From assembly GCA_002104985.1 (NCBI GenBank), contig MCGO01000380.1, forward strand, positions 1-23,114: a stretch of 23,114 bases of DNA. Direction: 5' to 3'. The notes beneath the pieces were generated by a model that saw only the letters and a list, made by a program, of their open reading frames with translations, ran no database searches and was not told the DNA's origin. How positions within the stretch are numbered: the first letter of the stretch is position 1; each line of letters begins with the position of its first letter. Positions 1 through 8,881 of the stretch are shown piece by piece. This DNA is from Rhizoclosmatium globosum. Taxonomy: Eukaryota > Chytridiomycota > Chytridiomycetes > Chytridiales > Chytriomycetaceae. A program made the translations under genes and the position numbers.

Positions 1-394
1 CGTCGTCGGAATCAGCTTTCTTGGCTGCCGAGAAGCGGAACTGAGCTTTCTGAGCCGCAGCGGCACTCTTCTTTGGACGCTGGAGTTCGACCGTTTCCTC
101 ATTCTGTTGAGCACGAGCCAAGTCCATGATCTTCTGTGATGTTTTGGCATCGACCATTCTCGACTCGGACTCTTCATCGTCGTCGAGATCGGCCTTCTTT
201 GGAGCCGCAGCGGCAGTGGCAGTGGCAGTGGCAGCCGGTTTCGCTTGCTTCTTTTGTTTGTTGAGAAGTGGATCGGCCTTGTCGAGCGCCGTTGAAGCGG
301 CCAGCGAGTGCGAGTACGGCGAGTCGTTGATGATGTCGACGTGGAGTGGATTGTGTCTGAGGACCTCCTTCTTTCCCTTGGAAGCCTTGCCCAT
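1..394 (-). CDS. ENP1: Bystin/Enp1 homologue, N-terminal part (gene runs off window)
   Basis: Enp1/bystin is a nucleolar factor needed for processing and export of pre-40S ribosomal particles. The minus-strand frame opens with ATG at 394-392 and stays open to the window edge, giving about 131 codons. It begins MGKASKGKKEVLRHNPLHVD, matching the basic start followed by RH(D/N)PL that I recall for yeast Enp1. An Ala/Thr-rich linker and an acidic DLDDDEESES stretch follow, then MVDAKTSQKIMDLARAQQ, matching the family's conserved DSKASRKILQLAKEQQ-type segment. The conserved C-terminal bystin domain lies outside the window. No intron is visible in this part. The gene was probably divergent from the mL46 gene before a LINE landed between them. 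Identification rests on motif recall, so it is good but not certain. Confidence 0.8.
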   Translation of the reverse strand, partial: MGKASKGKKEVLRHNPLHVDIINDSPYSHSLAASTALDKADPLLNKQKKQAKPAATATATAAAAPKKADLDDDEESESRMVDAKTSQKIMDLARAQQNEETVELQRPKKSAAAAQKAQFRFSAAKKADSDD

Positions 395-459
395 TCTTTG
401 AGTTGTTTTGTGTGAGAGAGTGTTCAAAAAAAAGAAAGAAAAGAAAAACAAAACCAAAA
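395..459. promoter_or_regulatory. Remnant of a bidirectional Enp1/mL46 promoter, A-rich
   Basis: This short A-rich stretch lies upstream of the Enp1 start. Removing the LINE would bring the mL46 start codon to about 67 bp from the Enp1 start, very like the 65 bp between the hamartin-like and ZNF511-like genes. It ends in AAACCAAAA, repeated just after the LINE. That it is a shared promoter is inference. Confidence 0.45.
451..459. repeat. Candidate target-site duplication, left copy (AAACCAAAA)
   Basis: This 9-bp direct repeat matches 5071-5079 exactly and flanks the LINE. It is low in complexity, so chance identity is possible. Confidence 0.45.
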
Positions 460-519
460 CAAGAAAAAGACAAAGTGACCGAACCAATCCAACGCAAACG
501 CAAACCCATCGCCGAACCT

Positions 520-1457
520 ATGCCAACGGAATCGGAATGGACAACAAGACTCGAATCGATGGAAAAGCAACTGGAAGTGCTTTCCTCCCGCTACGCAGAA
601 TTAGATCAGATGAAGGCAGATCTTGTCTCCTTGAAGAGCGAGAACCAGCGCTTGACAGAAGAGAACAAACGCTTGCGAGAGGAACTTGCAGCTCGCAGGA
701 AGCCGGAGGAAGCAGCAGGGACAGTAGATCTGCAGGAGTTTCCCCCATTGTCATCTCAGAAAATCCAACCAGCAGCCGAGTCCTTCGGTGCTGTAGCCCG
801 AAGAGCAAATCAGAGAGCGCGAATCTTGACAGAGAAGCAGAAGAAAGCGCAGGAAGTGGCAGCAGCCAGGCAGAAGCAGTTCGAAGTAGCTACGACCTTT
901 GCAGACAAGTGGGAGGCAGCGCAGTACATTCCAGTACCAAGAGAAGCACTTCCTCCGCAGACTATGGTACTTGTCGAGCTTCCAGCCATCTCTCAGGCAG
1001 TACTGAAGGATTCGACATTAGTGGATGTGGTGAGGGGTCTTCTGACAGCAGCAACTGGTTCAGCCCAATGTTTGTATCTCTGATTGGAACAAAAGCAGCA
1101 GAAGTTATGATGAGTCAAGCTTGTGTGGAAATTCTGCAGAAGACATGGAAGTTGAGAGTGAAAGTGGATTTCAACCCATTGCTCCAGATGGGACTTCAGT
1201 CCAACGAAGAGGCAAAGAAGGCAGCAGTGACTCGTCGTGCTCGTTGTTTTGCATGGTCGCGCTCTCCGGAAACAGATGTGGCTGCACTTATGAATCTTAT
1301 CCCAGAAATCCAGAAGTTAGTTGTGAAGGAGGGTCTACGCTTCTCGGGTCCAAAGGACTCTTTGTCTCGTCGTCAGTACAGCAAGCGTATGCACCACATT
1401 CTGGCAAAGATCGAAGCAGACTTTCAGAACATGGTTATGGAGGCATCAAACAGCTAA
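520..1457 (+). CDS. LINE ORF1: coiled-coil protein with a -1 frame change
   Basis: ORF1 proteins of LINEs bind element RNA and assemble through coiled coils. I start at ATG 520 because the upstream in-frame ATG at 403 lies outside the inferred element. The first frame encodes a heptad-like region (LESMEKQLEVLSSRYAELDQ, then LKSENQRLTEENKRLREEL) and a basic Ala/Gln-rich helix, and stops at 1081-1083. The frame open to 1457 gives protein-like sequence from about 1065 (SPMFVSLIGTKAAEVMMSQA onward) and is Lys/Arg-rich to its stop. The two halves join by a -1 change near 1055-1075. That may be a mutation, an assembly error, or programmed frameshifting; no classic heptameric slippery site is obvious. 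No CCHC knuckle is visible. Confidence 0.65.
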
Positions 1458-1498
1458 ATTCTGTTACAGGAGATGGTAGCCCTGATGAGGTTGAGAGC

Positions 1499-4400
1499 AT
1501 GAAGTTGTTTGATGAATGTATGGAGGGTGGTGCCGAGGATTTTGGTGATGTGTTTGGGAGGGTTCCAGGTGGTGATGCCTGTGGTGTACATCGGCTCAAC
1601 AATGTTGGCTCCAGCGGTTGGGCTGGTTTGCAAGTCTCTAGATCTGAATATGAAGCTGCAGTACTTGATGATGTTCGCTTTGCCAGTGGGAATGTACAGG
1701 ACCGAGCTCCTGGATGTGATATGCCAAAAGTGGGAAGGTCCGGCAGTAACTGCCTTCCCGCTGAGGTCCCGTATCGTTCCCTTTCTTCATCGCACATAGA
1801 TGTTGATGCTCCTTTTTTGCAGATTGGCCCAGCTCCTGAAAATACTCCATGTCCATTTCAAGCATTGCATAAATGCCGTAACCCTCGGTCTGCACAAGGA
1901 TTTCGGGTTCCTAGCTTGCTTAATCATATGTTGACTTCAAACAAGAAACTTATCTCAAGTAAATGGTTAGAGAGTCAGCGCTTGGTGCCAGGTTTCTCTT
2001 CATACTTGGAGCAGGTCCTATTTTGGGTTAATCGGTGGTTTTGCCCTCGTTGTTTCCATTTCAACACACTCACAAAACGCAATGTTTGCTCTGGTCCAGA
2101 GTGCACCTTTTCTCCTGTCTGCAAGGAGGGAATAGTTTCCCCTTTGTTTCAAGCTCTACCTATTGATGCTGACCCTCAAGTGCCTGTGTGTGATACTCCT
2201 TTGGGGTTAACTGAATTGGAGGCAATGCTTCAAGCTGGAGTTCCAACAATGGCTAGTGTCCCGAAAGGGTCACGTCTTGTCTGTTCTGAGCTTTACACTG
2301 AGTTATTAGAGTCTGTTGGTGCCCAGCCTGATGATGTTGGAATGTGGATTAGGTTACTGCTCTTCCCAGTCTGCATTCTCCGCCGGGTCCTCCCTTCCAG
2401 CCTTCATACATTACGAAAAAGCCAGCGCGCTTCTCGTTTGGGCACTATAGTTAATTCAAGAGTTGCAGTTTGGAGGAAAGAAGGGACTGCAGGTCAGCGG
2501 AAGTTGTATGTAGAAGCACTGGAAAGTGTTTCTGCACAAGTGGTCTTTAAGTCAAACCAACCCAGTGAATCAGTACTTGCAAGCCGCTGTAAACAGAAGC
2601 TGAGGGATGGTCAATTTTCAGCAGCTATTAAAGTCTTGCAGTCATCAGGTGTTCACTCAGCATCATCAGAGGTTATGGAAAAGCTCCTGGCTAAGCATCC
2701 TCAGAATGAAGTCCCCCTTTGTCATCCTAATCTTATTGGCTCTCATTCACATTTTAGTGTTGACCAGGTCAAAGCTGCTTTGATGACTTTTGCTAAAGGA
2801 ACAGCTCCTGGACGTGATGGTTTGCGTGCAACCCACTTGATTGATATGCTCCATTCTGCAGCAGGTGGTGTTGGCCCCCGCCTACTTGATGCACTTACCA
2901 CAGTCTGTGATTTGCTCTTTGGAGGACTAGCCCCTCCCTCAATTGCTCCATACATAGCCTCAGCTGGATTGACACCCCTTAAAAAGCCTGACAATGATGT
3001 ACGACCTATTGCAGTGGGAATGATTTTGCGTAGACTTGTCTCAAAGCTGGGTATGGCACGAGTTAAGCTTCCTATGTCTCAGTATTTGCAAAGCATTCAT
3101 CAATATGGGGTTGCTATTTCTGGGGGAGTGGAAGCTGTTCTTCACGCATTTAACCGTATTGTTGCTGAGAGAGCTGAATTGCTTGAATGTGTCCTTTTCG
3201 TTGACTTTCAAAATGCCTTCAATTTGGTGTCTCGGGAAGCTATGTTTGCACAAGTACGTGAAATGTGTCCTGTTCTGCTGAACTGGGTGGGATATACATA
3301 TGGCTGTAAGAGCTGGCTCTTTGTTGGGGATAAATCATTTGGATCTTGCACTGGAGTTCAGCAGGGGGATCCCCTTGGCCCATTGTTATTCTGTCTTGTG
3401 CTTGCTGTTCTTCAGAAGTCTGTGTATAATCAGTGCCAGGTTATGCATACGGGTGCTATTATGGATGACTGGACTCTTCATGGAGACACTCTTCAAATGG
3501 TTGCTGCCTTTGATGTTATAACTCGTGAGGGACCATCTCTTGGATTGCATGCTAATCTGTTTAAATGTGAAGTATATTGGCCAACTTTTGACCCTCGAAG
3601 AAGCCTGTTCCCTCCAGGTATCATCCAGGTTCAGCCAGAAAGTGGGGTCAAGCTTCTTGGTGGGGCAGTGTCTGGAAACCCTTCGTTTTATGAGGCTCAG
3701 TTTTGCCGTCGTGTATCCAAATGTTCCTCCGCAATTGAGTCGCTAGTTTCCCTGCATGATCCGCAATGTCAGCTTCTTTTGCTTCGTGCTTGTTTAGGGA
3801 TCCCTAAGCTGGTGTATGCATTGCGCACAATGCACCCTTCTGTAGTATCTAGGGGAGTCTCAGACTTTGATGCAGTTCTTCGTAAGGCTCTGACAAATAT
3901 TGTTGGGTGCAGTCTTTCTGATTTCCAGTTCTTGCTTACCGGTTTACCTCTGTCATCTGGGGGCCTTGGAATCTCTCAGGCTTCTCACCTTGTTCATTAT
4001 GCCTATGTAGCCTCTGTTCTGTCTACAGCCCCTCTTCAGTCTGCCATCTTGTCATCATCTGGTCTGTCTCCTTTTGGTCCTATGTTTGATTCAGTACTTG
4101 TCTCTCTTTCATCCCGCTTGTCTTACCCCTCTGTTGATGTTCTCCGTAATGAAGTCTCATCCTCCACCTCTCCAACACAAAAACATTTGGCGGGAGTCTT
4201 CAATTCAGTTCTTCACAAGGAGTTCTTGGCAACATCTGGAAATGATTTGCGTTGGTTTGACAAGTCCACAGGACGGTTTCTCCCTCGTCATCAGGCTTTA
4301 CTTCAATCATTTACCCAGCAACATGCATCGTCGTTCTTGTTGGCTCTTCCAATGGAAGGTCTGCACTTGGTTATGTCTCCTGTAGAATACCGTGCTATCC

Positions 4401-5017
4401 TTCGCTATCGCCTTCTCATGCCGCTCTATACAGGCCGTCGTCGTTGTCGTCATTGTGAACATGTGATGGATTTGTTTGGTGATCATGCTTTCTGCTGTGG
4501 GGGTCACTCAGGCTCTTGGAGTAGACATAATTTCTTGAGAGATACTTTGGCTGCTCTGGTTCGTCAAGTTGGAATCCTTTGTCGGGAGAATGGCGAAGTT
4601 CGCCTGCCTTCAAGTTCAGGAGATCTTTGGCCAGCTGATCTTCTAGTCTATGACTTTTATGATGGGAAAACTGTTTGTGTGGATATAAGTGTTGTTCATC
4701 CACTTACCTCACGTGGCCTAGTGGGATTTAAGGTTGGAAATGCTGTTCGTGGACGGGAATCTACAAAGAATGAAAAGTATTTGTCGGGTTGTCAGTCTAT
4801 TGGTCTAGAGTTTGTCCCCTTTGTATTGGATACTACTGGTGGGTTAGGCAAGAGCTCTATACAGTTTTTAGAAAAGTTGCGTGGCTTGATGATGCAGCGG
4901 GAAGTTATTCGAGAATCTGTGTCGGTAGCTGTTGTTTATCGTCGTATACTATTTGCGCTTCAGCATGCTTTGGCCCGTAATATAGTCAGCAAAATGGAGG
5001 AAGATTTTTACTATTGA
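1499..5017 (+). CDS. LINE ORF2: reverse transcriptase with restriction-like endonuclease
   Basis: This is the replication protein of the element, about 1172 residues from ATG 1499. The frame is open from about 1121, but the part before 1457 overlaps ORF1 and reads like its shadow. A cysteine cluster (CPRC then CSGPEC) lies near residues 182-203. RT motifs follow in order: TAPGRDGL; the DVRPIAVGMILRRL segment; motif A, FVDFQNAF, near residue 567; motif B, GVQQGDPLGPLLF; motif C, IMDD, near residue 655; and GVKLLGGAVSG. The C-terminus has C983-x2-C986-x9-H996-x2-C999, then PAD with D1047 and VDIS with D1062, the layout of a PD-(D/E)xK-like nuclease as in R2-type elements. No APE-type nuclease is seen. 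The catalytic residues look intact. Confidence 0.85.
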   Translation: MKLFDECMEGGAEDFGDVFGRVPGGDACGVHRLNNVGSSGWAGLQVSRSEYEAAVLDDVRFASGNVQDRAPGCDMPKVGRSGSNCLPAEVPYRSLSSSHIDVDAPFLQIGPAPENTPCPFQALHKCRNPRSAQGFRVPSLLNHMLTSNKKLISSKWLESQRLVPGFSSYLEQVLFWVNRWFCPRCFHFNTLTKRNVCSGPECTFSPVCKEGIVSPLFQALPIDADPQVPVCDTPLGLTELEAMLQAGVPTMASVPKGSRLVCSELYTELLESVGAQPDDVGMWIRLLLFPVCILRRVLPSSLHTLRKSQRASRLGTIVNSRVAVWRKEGTAGQRKLYVEALESVSAQVVFKSNQPSESVLASRCKQKLRDGQFSAAIKVLQSSGVHSASSEVMEKLLAKHPQNEVPLCHPNLIGSHSHFSVDQVKAALMTFAKGTAPGRDGLRATHLIDMLHSAAGGVGPRLLDALTTVCDLLFGGLAPPSIAPYIASAGLTPLKKPDNDVRPIAVGMILRRLVSKLGMARVKLPMSQYLQSIHQYGVAISGGVEAVLHAFNRIVAERAELLECVLFVDFQNAFNLVSREAMFAQVREMCPVLLNWVGYTYGCKSWLFVGDKSFGSCTGVQQGDPLGPLLFCLVLAVLQKSVYNQCQVMHTGAIMDDWTLHGDTLQMVAAFDVITREGPSLGLHANLFKCEVYWPTFDPRRSLFPPGIIQVQPESGVKLLGGAVSGNPSFYEAQFCRRVSKCSSAIESLVSLHDPQCQLLLLRACLGIPKLVYALRTMHPSVVSRGVSDFDAVLRKALTNIVGCSLSDFQFLLTGLPLSSGGLGISQASHLVHYAYVASVLSTAPLQSAILSSSGLSPFGPMFDSVLVSLSSRLSYPSVDVLRNEVSSSTSPTQKHLAGVFNSVLHKEFLATSGNDLRWFDKSTGRFLPRHQALLQSFTQQHASSFLLALPMEGLHLVMSPVEYRAILRYRLLMPLYTGRRRCRHCEHVMDLFGDHAFCCGGHSGSWSRHNFLRDTLAALVRQVGILCRENGEVRLPSSSGDLWPADLLVYDFYDGKTVCVDISVVHPLTSRGLVGFKVGNAVRGRESTKNEKYLSGCQSIGLEFVPFVLDTTGGLGKSSIQFLEKLRGLMMQREVIRESVSVAVVYRRILFALQHALARNIVSKMEEDFYY

Positions 5018-5059
5018 GGATTATTTGATCTTGGGCATTAGATATATTTGAGTTATTTC

Positions 5060-5070
5060 AATAAAAAAGG
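5060..5070 (+). terminator. LINE polyadenylation signal and A-tract end
   Basis: AATAAA at 5060-5065 runs into a six-A tract (5063-5068), then GG and the right copy of the direct repeat. This resembles the 3' end of a retrotransposed transcript. Confidence 0.5.
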
Positions 5071-5079
5071 AAACCAAAA
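5071..5079. repeat. Candidate target-site duplication, right copy (AAACCAAAA)
   Basis: Exact match to 451-459. It lies two bases before the mL46 start codon. Confidence 0.45.
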
Positions 5080-5081
5080 GA

Positions 5082-6108
5082 ATGCTTCCCTCAGTCGCCG
5101 TTCTCCTGACACGCAACCCAGTGACCCTTCGTCCCTTGTCCGCCTTTGAGACAGCCTATCTCCAGTACAGAGACACGCTCGCCCTCAAAGCCTCAAACAC
5201 GAAACAGTTCTCGCACGATCACTTCTTCAAAAAGGGATCAATCCTCCAGCAAAAGTGGCTCGCCCTCCACAACTCCCTCGCTCACTCGTCTCCTGCCTCT
5301 CCCTCAATCTCAAGCAAACAAGTCGAGGACGAATTCATCGCTGCCGTCGCCGCTATCAACGAGACCGTCGAGAAGTTCTCTGCAAAGGACGCTGATGTGA
5401 AGTCGTTGGATCGCAAGCTGGCCGACCCCGTCTTTCTGGTCGTTAAGAGCAAATCTACCGGGAAATGGTCGTTGCCAGGCTCGTTTCAGCAAATTAAGCA
5501 GGGAGAGTTGTTGCATGAGGTACACTCCGCACTTTTGCCTTTTTTCGAGTCGTGCCGCCCTGTCCGAATCTGAAGGACGACCAATTCAGAATTAATGGAT
5601 TGAAATGGAGATTGTCTGCTGGGTTCGGAGGTGAACGGTTGTGTTGGAGAGCACATCTGGTTGGGCAGTTGACATCAGCAAAACCTCAATCAGAACTGAG
5701 AGTCGCCAGTTTCGTTCAACAAATGCTCTTAAAAGATAACGAAAATGGATTCAGCTGAATACGGGATAAATCATCAGCTTGCTGGAACAGCATTGGAGAC
5801 AACCGAGCTCCTATTTCTTTGGACCCTCTAAAACAAAATCATATTAATAATATTTAATTCAGGCTGCCAAACGAAGTATCGAAGAATCATGCGGAACTAA
5901 AATGGAGACATGGGCTGTAGGCAAAATCCCCATCGGCCACGTTGCAAAGAGCGAGAAGGACAAGACCTTCATCATGAAGCAATTAATTCTATCTGGTCAA
6001 GTAGACTTAAATCCATCTGTAGTATCAGAACACGCATGGCTGACAAAGGAGGAGATGAAGGAAAAGTTGGGGAAGGAAGACTTTGAAGCAATTCAAGATG
6101 TTATTTAA
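5082..6108 (+). CDS. MRPL46: Mitochondrial large-subunit ribosomal protein mL46 (Nudix-fold)
   Basis: mL46 is a structural protein of the mitochondrial large ribosomal subunit with a non-catalytic Nudix-like fold. I infer two exons, 5082-5519 and 5863-6108, separated by a 343-nt phase-0 intron (GTACAC...TTCAG). The product is 227 residues. The N-terminus has the pattern LSAFETAYLQYRDTLALKAS and LQQKWLALH typical of the family. The Nudix-like block WSLPGSFQQIKQGELLHE joins AAKRSIEESCG across the splice, giving a degenerate Nudix box. The C-terminal half has FIMKQLILSG and HAWLTKEEM. The initial residues could be a mitochondrial presequence. The ATG sits about 12 bp after the LINE end, so the native promoter has been displaced by about 4.6 kb. 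The Nudix box spanning the junction is strong support for the splice. Confidence 0.82.
5520..5862 (+). other. Unusually long intron of the mL46 gene
   Basis: At 343 nt this intron is six to eight times longer than most introns here. It contains a chance 68-codon ORF (5552-5758) without recognisable motifs. I looked for C/D-box snoRNA motifs (TGATGA with CTGA) and saw no convincing pair. Its contents remain unexplained. Confidence 0.6.
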
Positions 6109-6197
6109 AACGATGGCTGCGTTGTTAATTGCATGAATGGCGGGGACTTGAGCAGAAATTAATAAATGGTCCATTTGGTTTGTTTATTCCTGAATCT

Positions 6198-7028
6198 TCA
6201 AATGTGGTGAATATTCCCTGCGCTTGTCAACTTTTTCCGCTTACTCAAGGCCAACTGCCTCCATAATGCTCTATAGGTCAAGAACGTCCAGTAGGTGTTC
6301 AAACCTGCAAACAACGACACGTTACAAATCACACCAGCCTTCACAATCAACGGCAGCTCAGAAAAATGATGAACGAAAGCAGTCAAACGCTTCTTGACCC
6401 GATTGAATACACTATCGTCCTTCTTTGTTTCCTTTTCCCCATTTTCGACCAATGGCACTGTGTTGATCGCATGGTAAAGACACCAAGGTCCAGCCGGAAG
6501 CCGAAACACCGTGAACAAAATACACCGAAACACCATAATCGCAGTAATAAGGTCATGCGAGTCCGGGCTGAACTTTTGAACAAGGTACAACAAGTTTGAC
6601 GACACGACCGTCACTTCCGTCGGCATGAAGCAAGCCGGATAATAAGCGCCCTTCTTCAACGCTCGTGTCGCTACTACACCAGCGATCCCAAACACGTGAT
6701 GCAGCCAGGACGAGATGTGTGACGTCTCTTTACTTGACAGCATCACAATCAGATCATAGGCTGTAAACCCCCCGTGGATCGCAAAGATGGTATCGAGTAA
6801 CTTTGGGTACTCTGCAGTGATCCATGAGTGTTGGTAGTTCTTCTTGACAAAGAGGACCCAGAGGCCAAGTGTGGAGACAGTGAGTGCATTTACAGTGGAG
6901 GGAAGCTTCTCAGCTATGATGTGGACTTTTGATGGAGGAATTCCAGCTTTGATGAGTGCATTGGCTGTTGCGAAATGCAGAGCTGTGAAGCCTGCGAATG
7001 GTAGGAGGAGTTGAGAGTCCACTGTCAT
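6198..7028 (-). CDS. TLC-domain multi-pass membrane protein (TMEM56/TLCD4-like)
   Basis: TLC (TRAM-LAG1-CLN8) domain proteins are multi-pass ER or related membrane proteins linked to lipid synthesis, transport or sensing. The product is 276 residues from ATG 7028-7026, with no intron. Hydrophobic helices are spaced along it (LLLPFAGFTALHFATANALI, TVSTLGLWVLFV, then AIHGGFTAYDLIVML). The family-typical SSWLHHVFGIAG segment lies near the middle, followed by ACFMPTEVTVVSSNLLYLV, MVFRCILFTVFRLPAGPWCL and a final helix before a basic tail ending KRKKLTSAGNIHHI. It lacks the longer ceramide-synthase Lag1 motif, so a TLCD4/TMEM56-like role fits better. It is convergent with the mL46 gene, 89 bp apart. 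Confidence 0.75.
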   Translation of the reverse strand: MTVDSQLLLPFAGFTALHFATANALIKAGIPPSKVHIIAEKLPSTVNALTVSTLGLWVLFVKKNYQHSWITAEYPKLLDTIFAIHGGFTAYDLIVMLSSKETSHISSWLHHVFGIAGVVATRALKKGAYYPACFMPTEVTVVSSNLLYLVQKFSPDSHDLITAIMVFRCILFTVFRLPAGPWCLYHAINTVPLVENGEKETKKDDSVFNRVKKRLTAFVHHFSELPLIVKAGVICNVSLFAGLNTYWTFLTYRALWRQLALSKRKKLTSAGNIHHI

Positions 7029-7532
7029 ATGCAAAAATCCTCATGGGGGGGCTGGACCGTTCTGATTTCCAAATGCCTCTCATTGTAATAAAGCAAATAC
7101 AGTCAGGAATCTATTGAATTCAGAAGGAAACACCGACAACATTCTCCTAAACACGAAAACGGTTGGTATTGACCTGTTACTGTTTCACATCCGGAGCATT
7201 AGCCATAATTTCTCAACAACTCAACGAAACGCATATATATGACGAGGCGCCAATCTTTTGTCCACTGTTTTGGTGAACACAGGCGATTCATCTTTCTGTT
7301 CGGAAACTGGTGGTGTTAACTCCCCTCTTGGATACCAGTCTTCTCGTTCTCAAATTCTTCATTGACAAAGCATGCCGCTGGAATGAAATCGGATTTTCGG
7401 CTTACCACTCAAAAGACATGAATTGATCTCGAAATGAATTTTACAATGGAATTTTTCTCGAAAAAGCTTTACTTTTAATTGCTCTTAATAGATCCTCCCA
7501 AACAGAGTGTAAGACAGAATTCGACTCAAAAA
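7029..7532. promoter_or_regulatory. Divergent intergenic region between TLC and LEA2-like genes
   Basis: About 500 bp separate two divergent starts. I see a G7 run near 7045, a TATATAT stretch at 7234-7240, and a 14-codon upstream ORF (7434-7478) ending 54 bp before the LEA2-like start. No conserved exon is recognisable. The assignment as promoter and 5' UTR is positional. Confidence 0.4.
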
Positions 7533-8785
7533 ATGGATGCCCCAAGACGAGAGAGACGGCCTTCCCAGAACCAGTACCAGGCCCACAACAACAGTCAAAA
7601 CCAAAGCCAAGCAGAACGATCTCGTATTGCCGGCACAAGCTCAGAAAACAATAACTACCCACAAGCTCAAGACTCATATCCACAGGATGTACCTTTCTAT
7701 AGCCAGGTTTCGGGAAATCAACAGTATCAAGAGCCACACCGCCGTAACAACCAATCCAATTTACCAGCACATCAAGACTACTATTACAATCATGACGGAG
7801 ACATGGAGCTTGTCAGCGCCAACTCAACCACTCCTTTTGCTTCTGACTTGAAATTGGGCTACGACAGCGACCAACGCTTGTTCAAATTTATTCCACTTCA
7901 CTATCAAGAAAAGATCGACAAGTACCTCTGCTGCTGCGTTCCTCGTAACAGAAAGCGTAAAATCATTTGCTTAAGCGTAACTGCTGGTATCCTCCTCCTC
8001 CTTGGCATTCTGTTATACTTTGTCATCCCAAGGTACCAACCCTCCACCATTTCTTTCAAAATAAACACTCACCACCATACTCCAGAATGCCAGACACAAG
8101 CGTCATCGGTGTCCAACTCCGCTCCTTCACAGCCTCGTACCCAAACGACAAGAACGACATCAACCAAATAAGGATCCAAGGTGAATTCCTCATGGACATT
8201 TCAGCATGGAATCCAAACTGGTACGGCCTCACAATCGATTCCTTGTACGTCGACGTCCACGTTCGACAAAACGCGACGCTCGATAACCCACGGTACAATT
8301 ACGTGTTAGCGCAACTAGTAGGAGACAAGGGACGAGCCGCCGTTGGGAAGCCACCACTCTTGGACTCCAAGCCAGAAGGTTACAACCCCCAAAACAACTC
8401 TTACATTGGTTTCGCCAAGACGTCGGGCCTCTTTTTCGCGCCAAATGCTTTTACAAACTTTTCAATGACGTTTTACTTGGATTATACACCTGACCAGTAC
8501 GTTGGAGTATTGTATGATCGCACGGTTCTGGAGCTTGCTAGTGCCTGTGGAATTACGTCAAAGTCGGGGAAGAAGTTTATGGGGATTACGCATAACGCCA
8601 AGGCAACCATTCCGTTTTTGTCGTCACTTGGAATTTATCCTGTTATGACAAATGATCGCGGTGGACTCAGTTGTCCAGTCGACATAACTTCGGAAAAGAT
8701 AGCGGACTTCGACTTGAATATCGCGAATGGGATGTCAGTGAGTGAAGCACTGAAGAGCTTCATACCAACAAAGGATTCAAACTGA
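7533..8785 (+). CDS. LEA2-like single-pass membrane protein
   Basis: Two exons, 7533-8032 and 8086-8785, join across a 53-nt intron (GTACCA...CTCCAG, phase 2), giving 399 residues. Residues 1 to about 130 are Gln/Asn/Ser-rich and probably disordered in the cytosol. A CCC cluster before RKRK (possible palmitoylation) leads into one transmembrane helix, LSVTAGILLLLGILLYFVIP, near residues 148-166. The C-terminal domain has the LEA2-type beta pattern, including FLMDISAWNPNWYGLTIDSL and repeated NPN/NFS elements; several N-x-S/T sites suggest a luminal or extracellular side. Fungal proteins of this layout include vacuolar membrane proteins such as Tag1, but that link is only analogy. The downstream hamartin-like gene is convergent. 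Confidence 0.65.
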
Positions 8786-8881
8786 TAAGCCTTATTCATT
8801 TCAATCAATCCCATAAAAATATATATGCTCATATCATTTATATTCTGTTAATGTTGGGTTGTGAGATAGTTCATTTGCGTA

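Larger units (their letters stand above)
460..5070 (+). mobile_element. Non-LTR retrotransposon (LINE), two ORFs, RLE type
   Basis: The element carries a coiled-coil ORF1 and a long ORF2 with reverse transcriptase and a C-terminal restriction-like endonuclease. Its 5' UTR is about 60 bp. The 3' UTR is about 53 bp and ends with AATAAA at 5060-5065 running into a short A tract. A 9-bp direct repeat, AAACCAAAA, lies at 451-459 and 5071-5079 and is a plausible target-site duplication, although the local A-richness weakens that. ORF2 is fully open, so the insertion is probably young; ORF1 has one frame change. The boundaries are inferred from the direct repeat and could be off by several bases. 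Confidence 0.8.

Noticed and set aside
174..509. 111-codon minus-strand ORF over the Enp1 start
   Set aside because: It is low-complexity in a different frame from the recognisable Enp1 N-terminus starting at 394.
1121..1498. N-terminal extension of LINE ORF2
   Set aside because: The first roughly 110 codons overlap the better-supported ORF1 frame and are Ser/Gly-rich shadow sequence, so I start ORF2 at 1499.
5552..5758. 68-codon ORF inside the mL46 intron
   Set aside because: There are no recognisable motifs, and the flanking exons join exactly through the Nudix-like block if this is removed.
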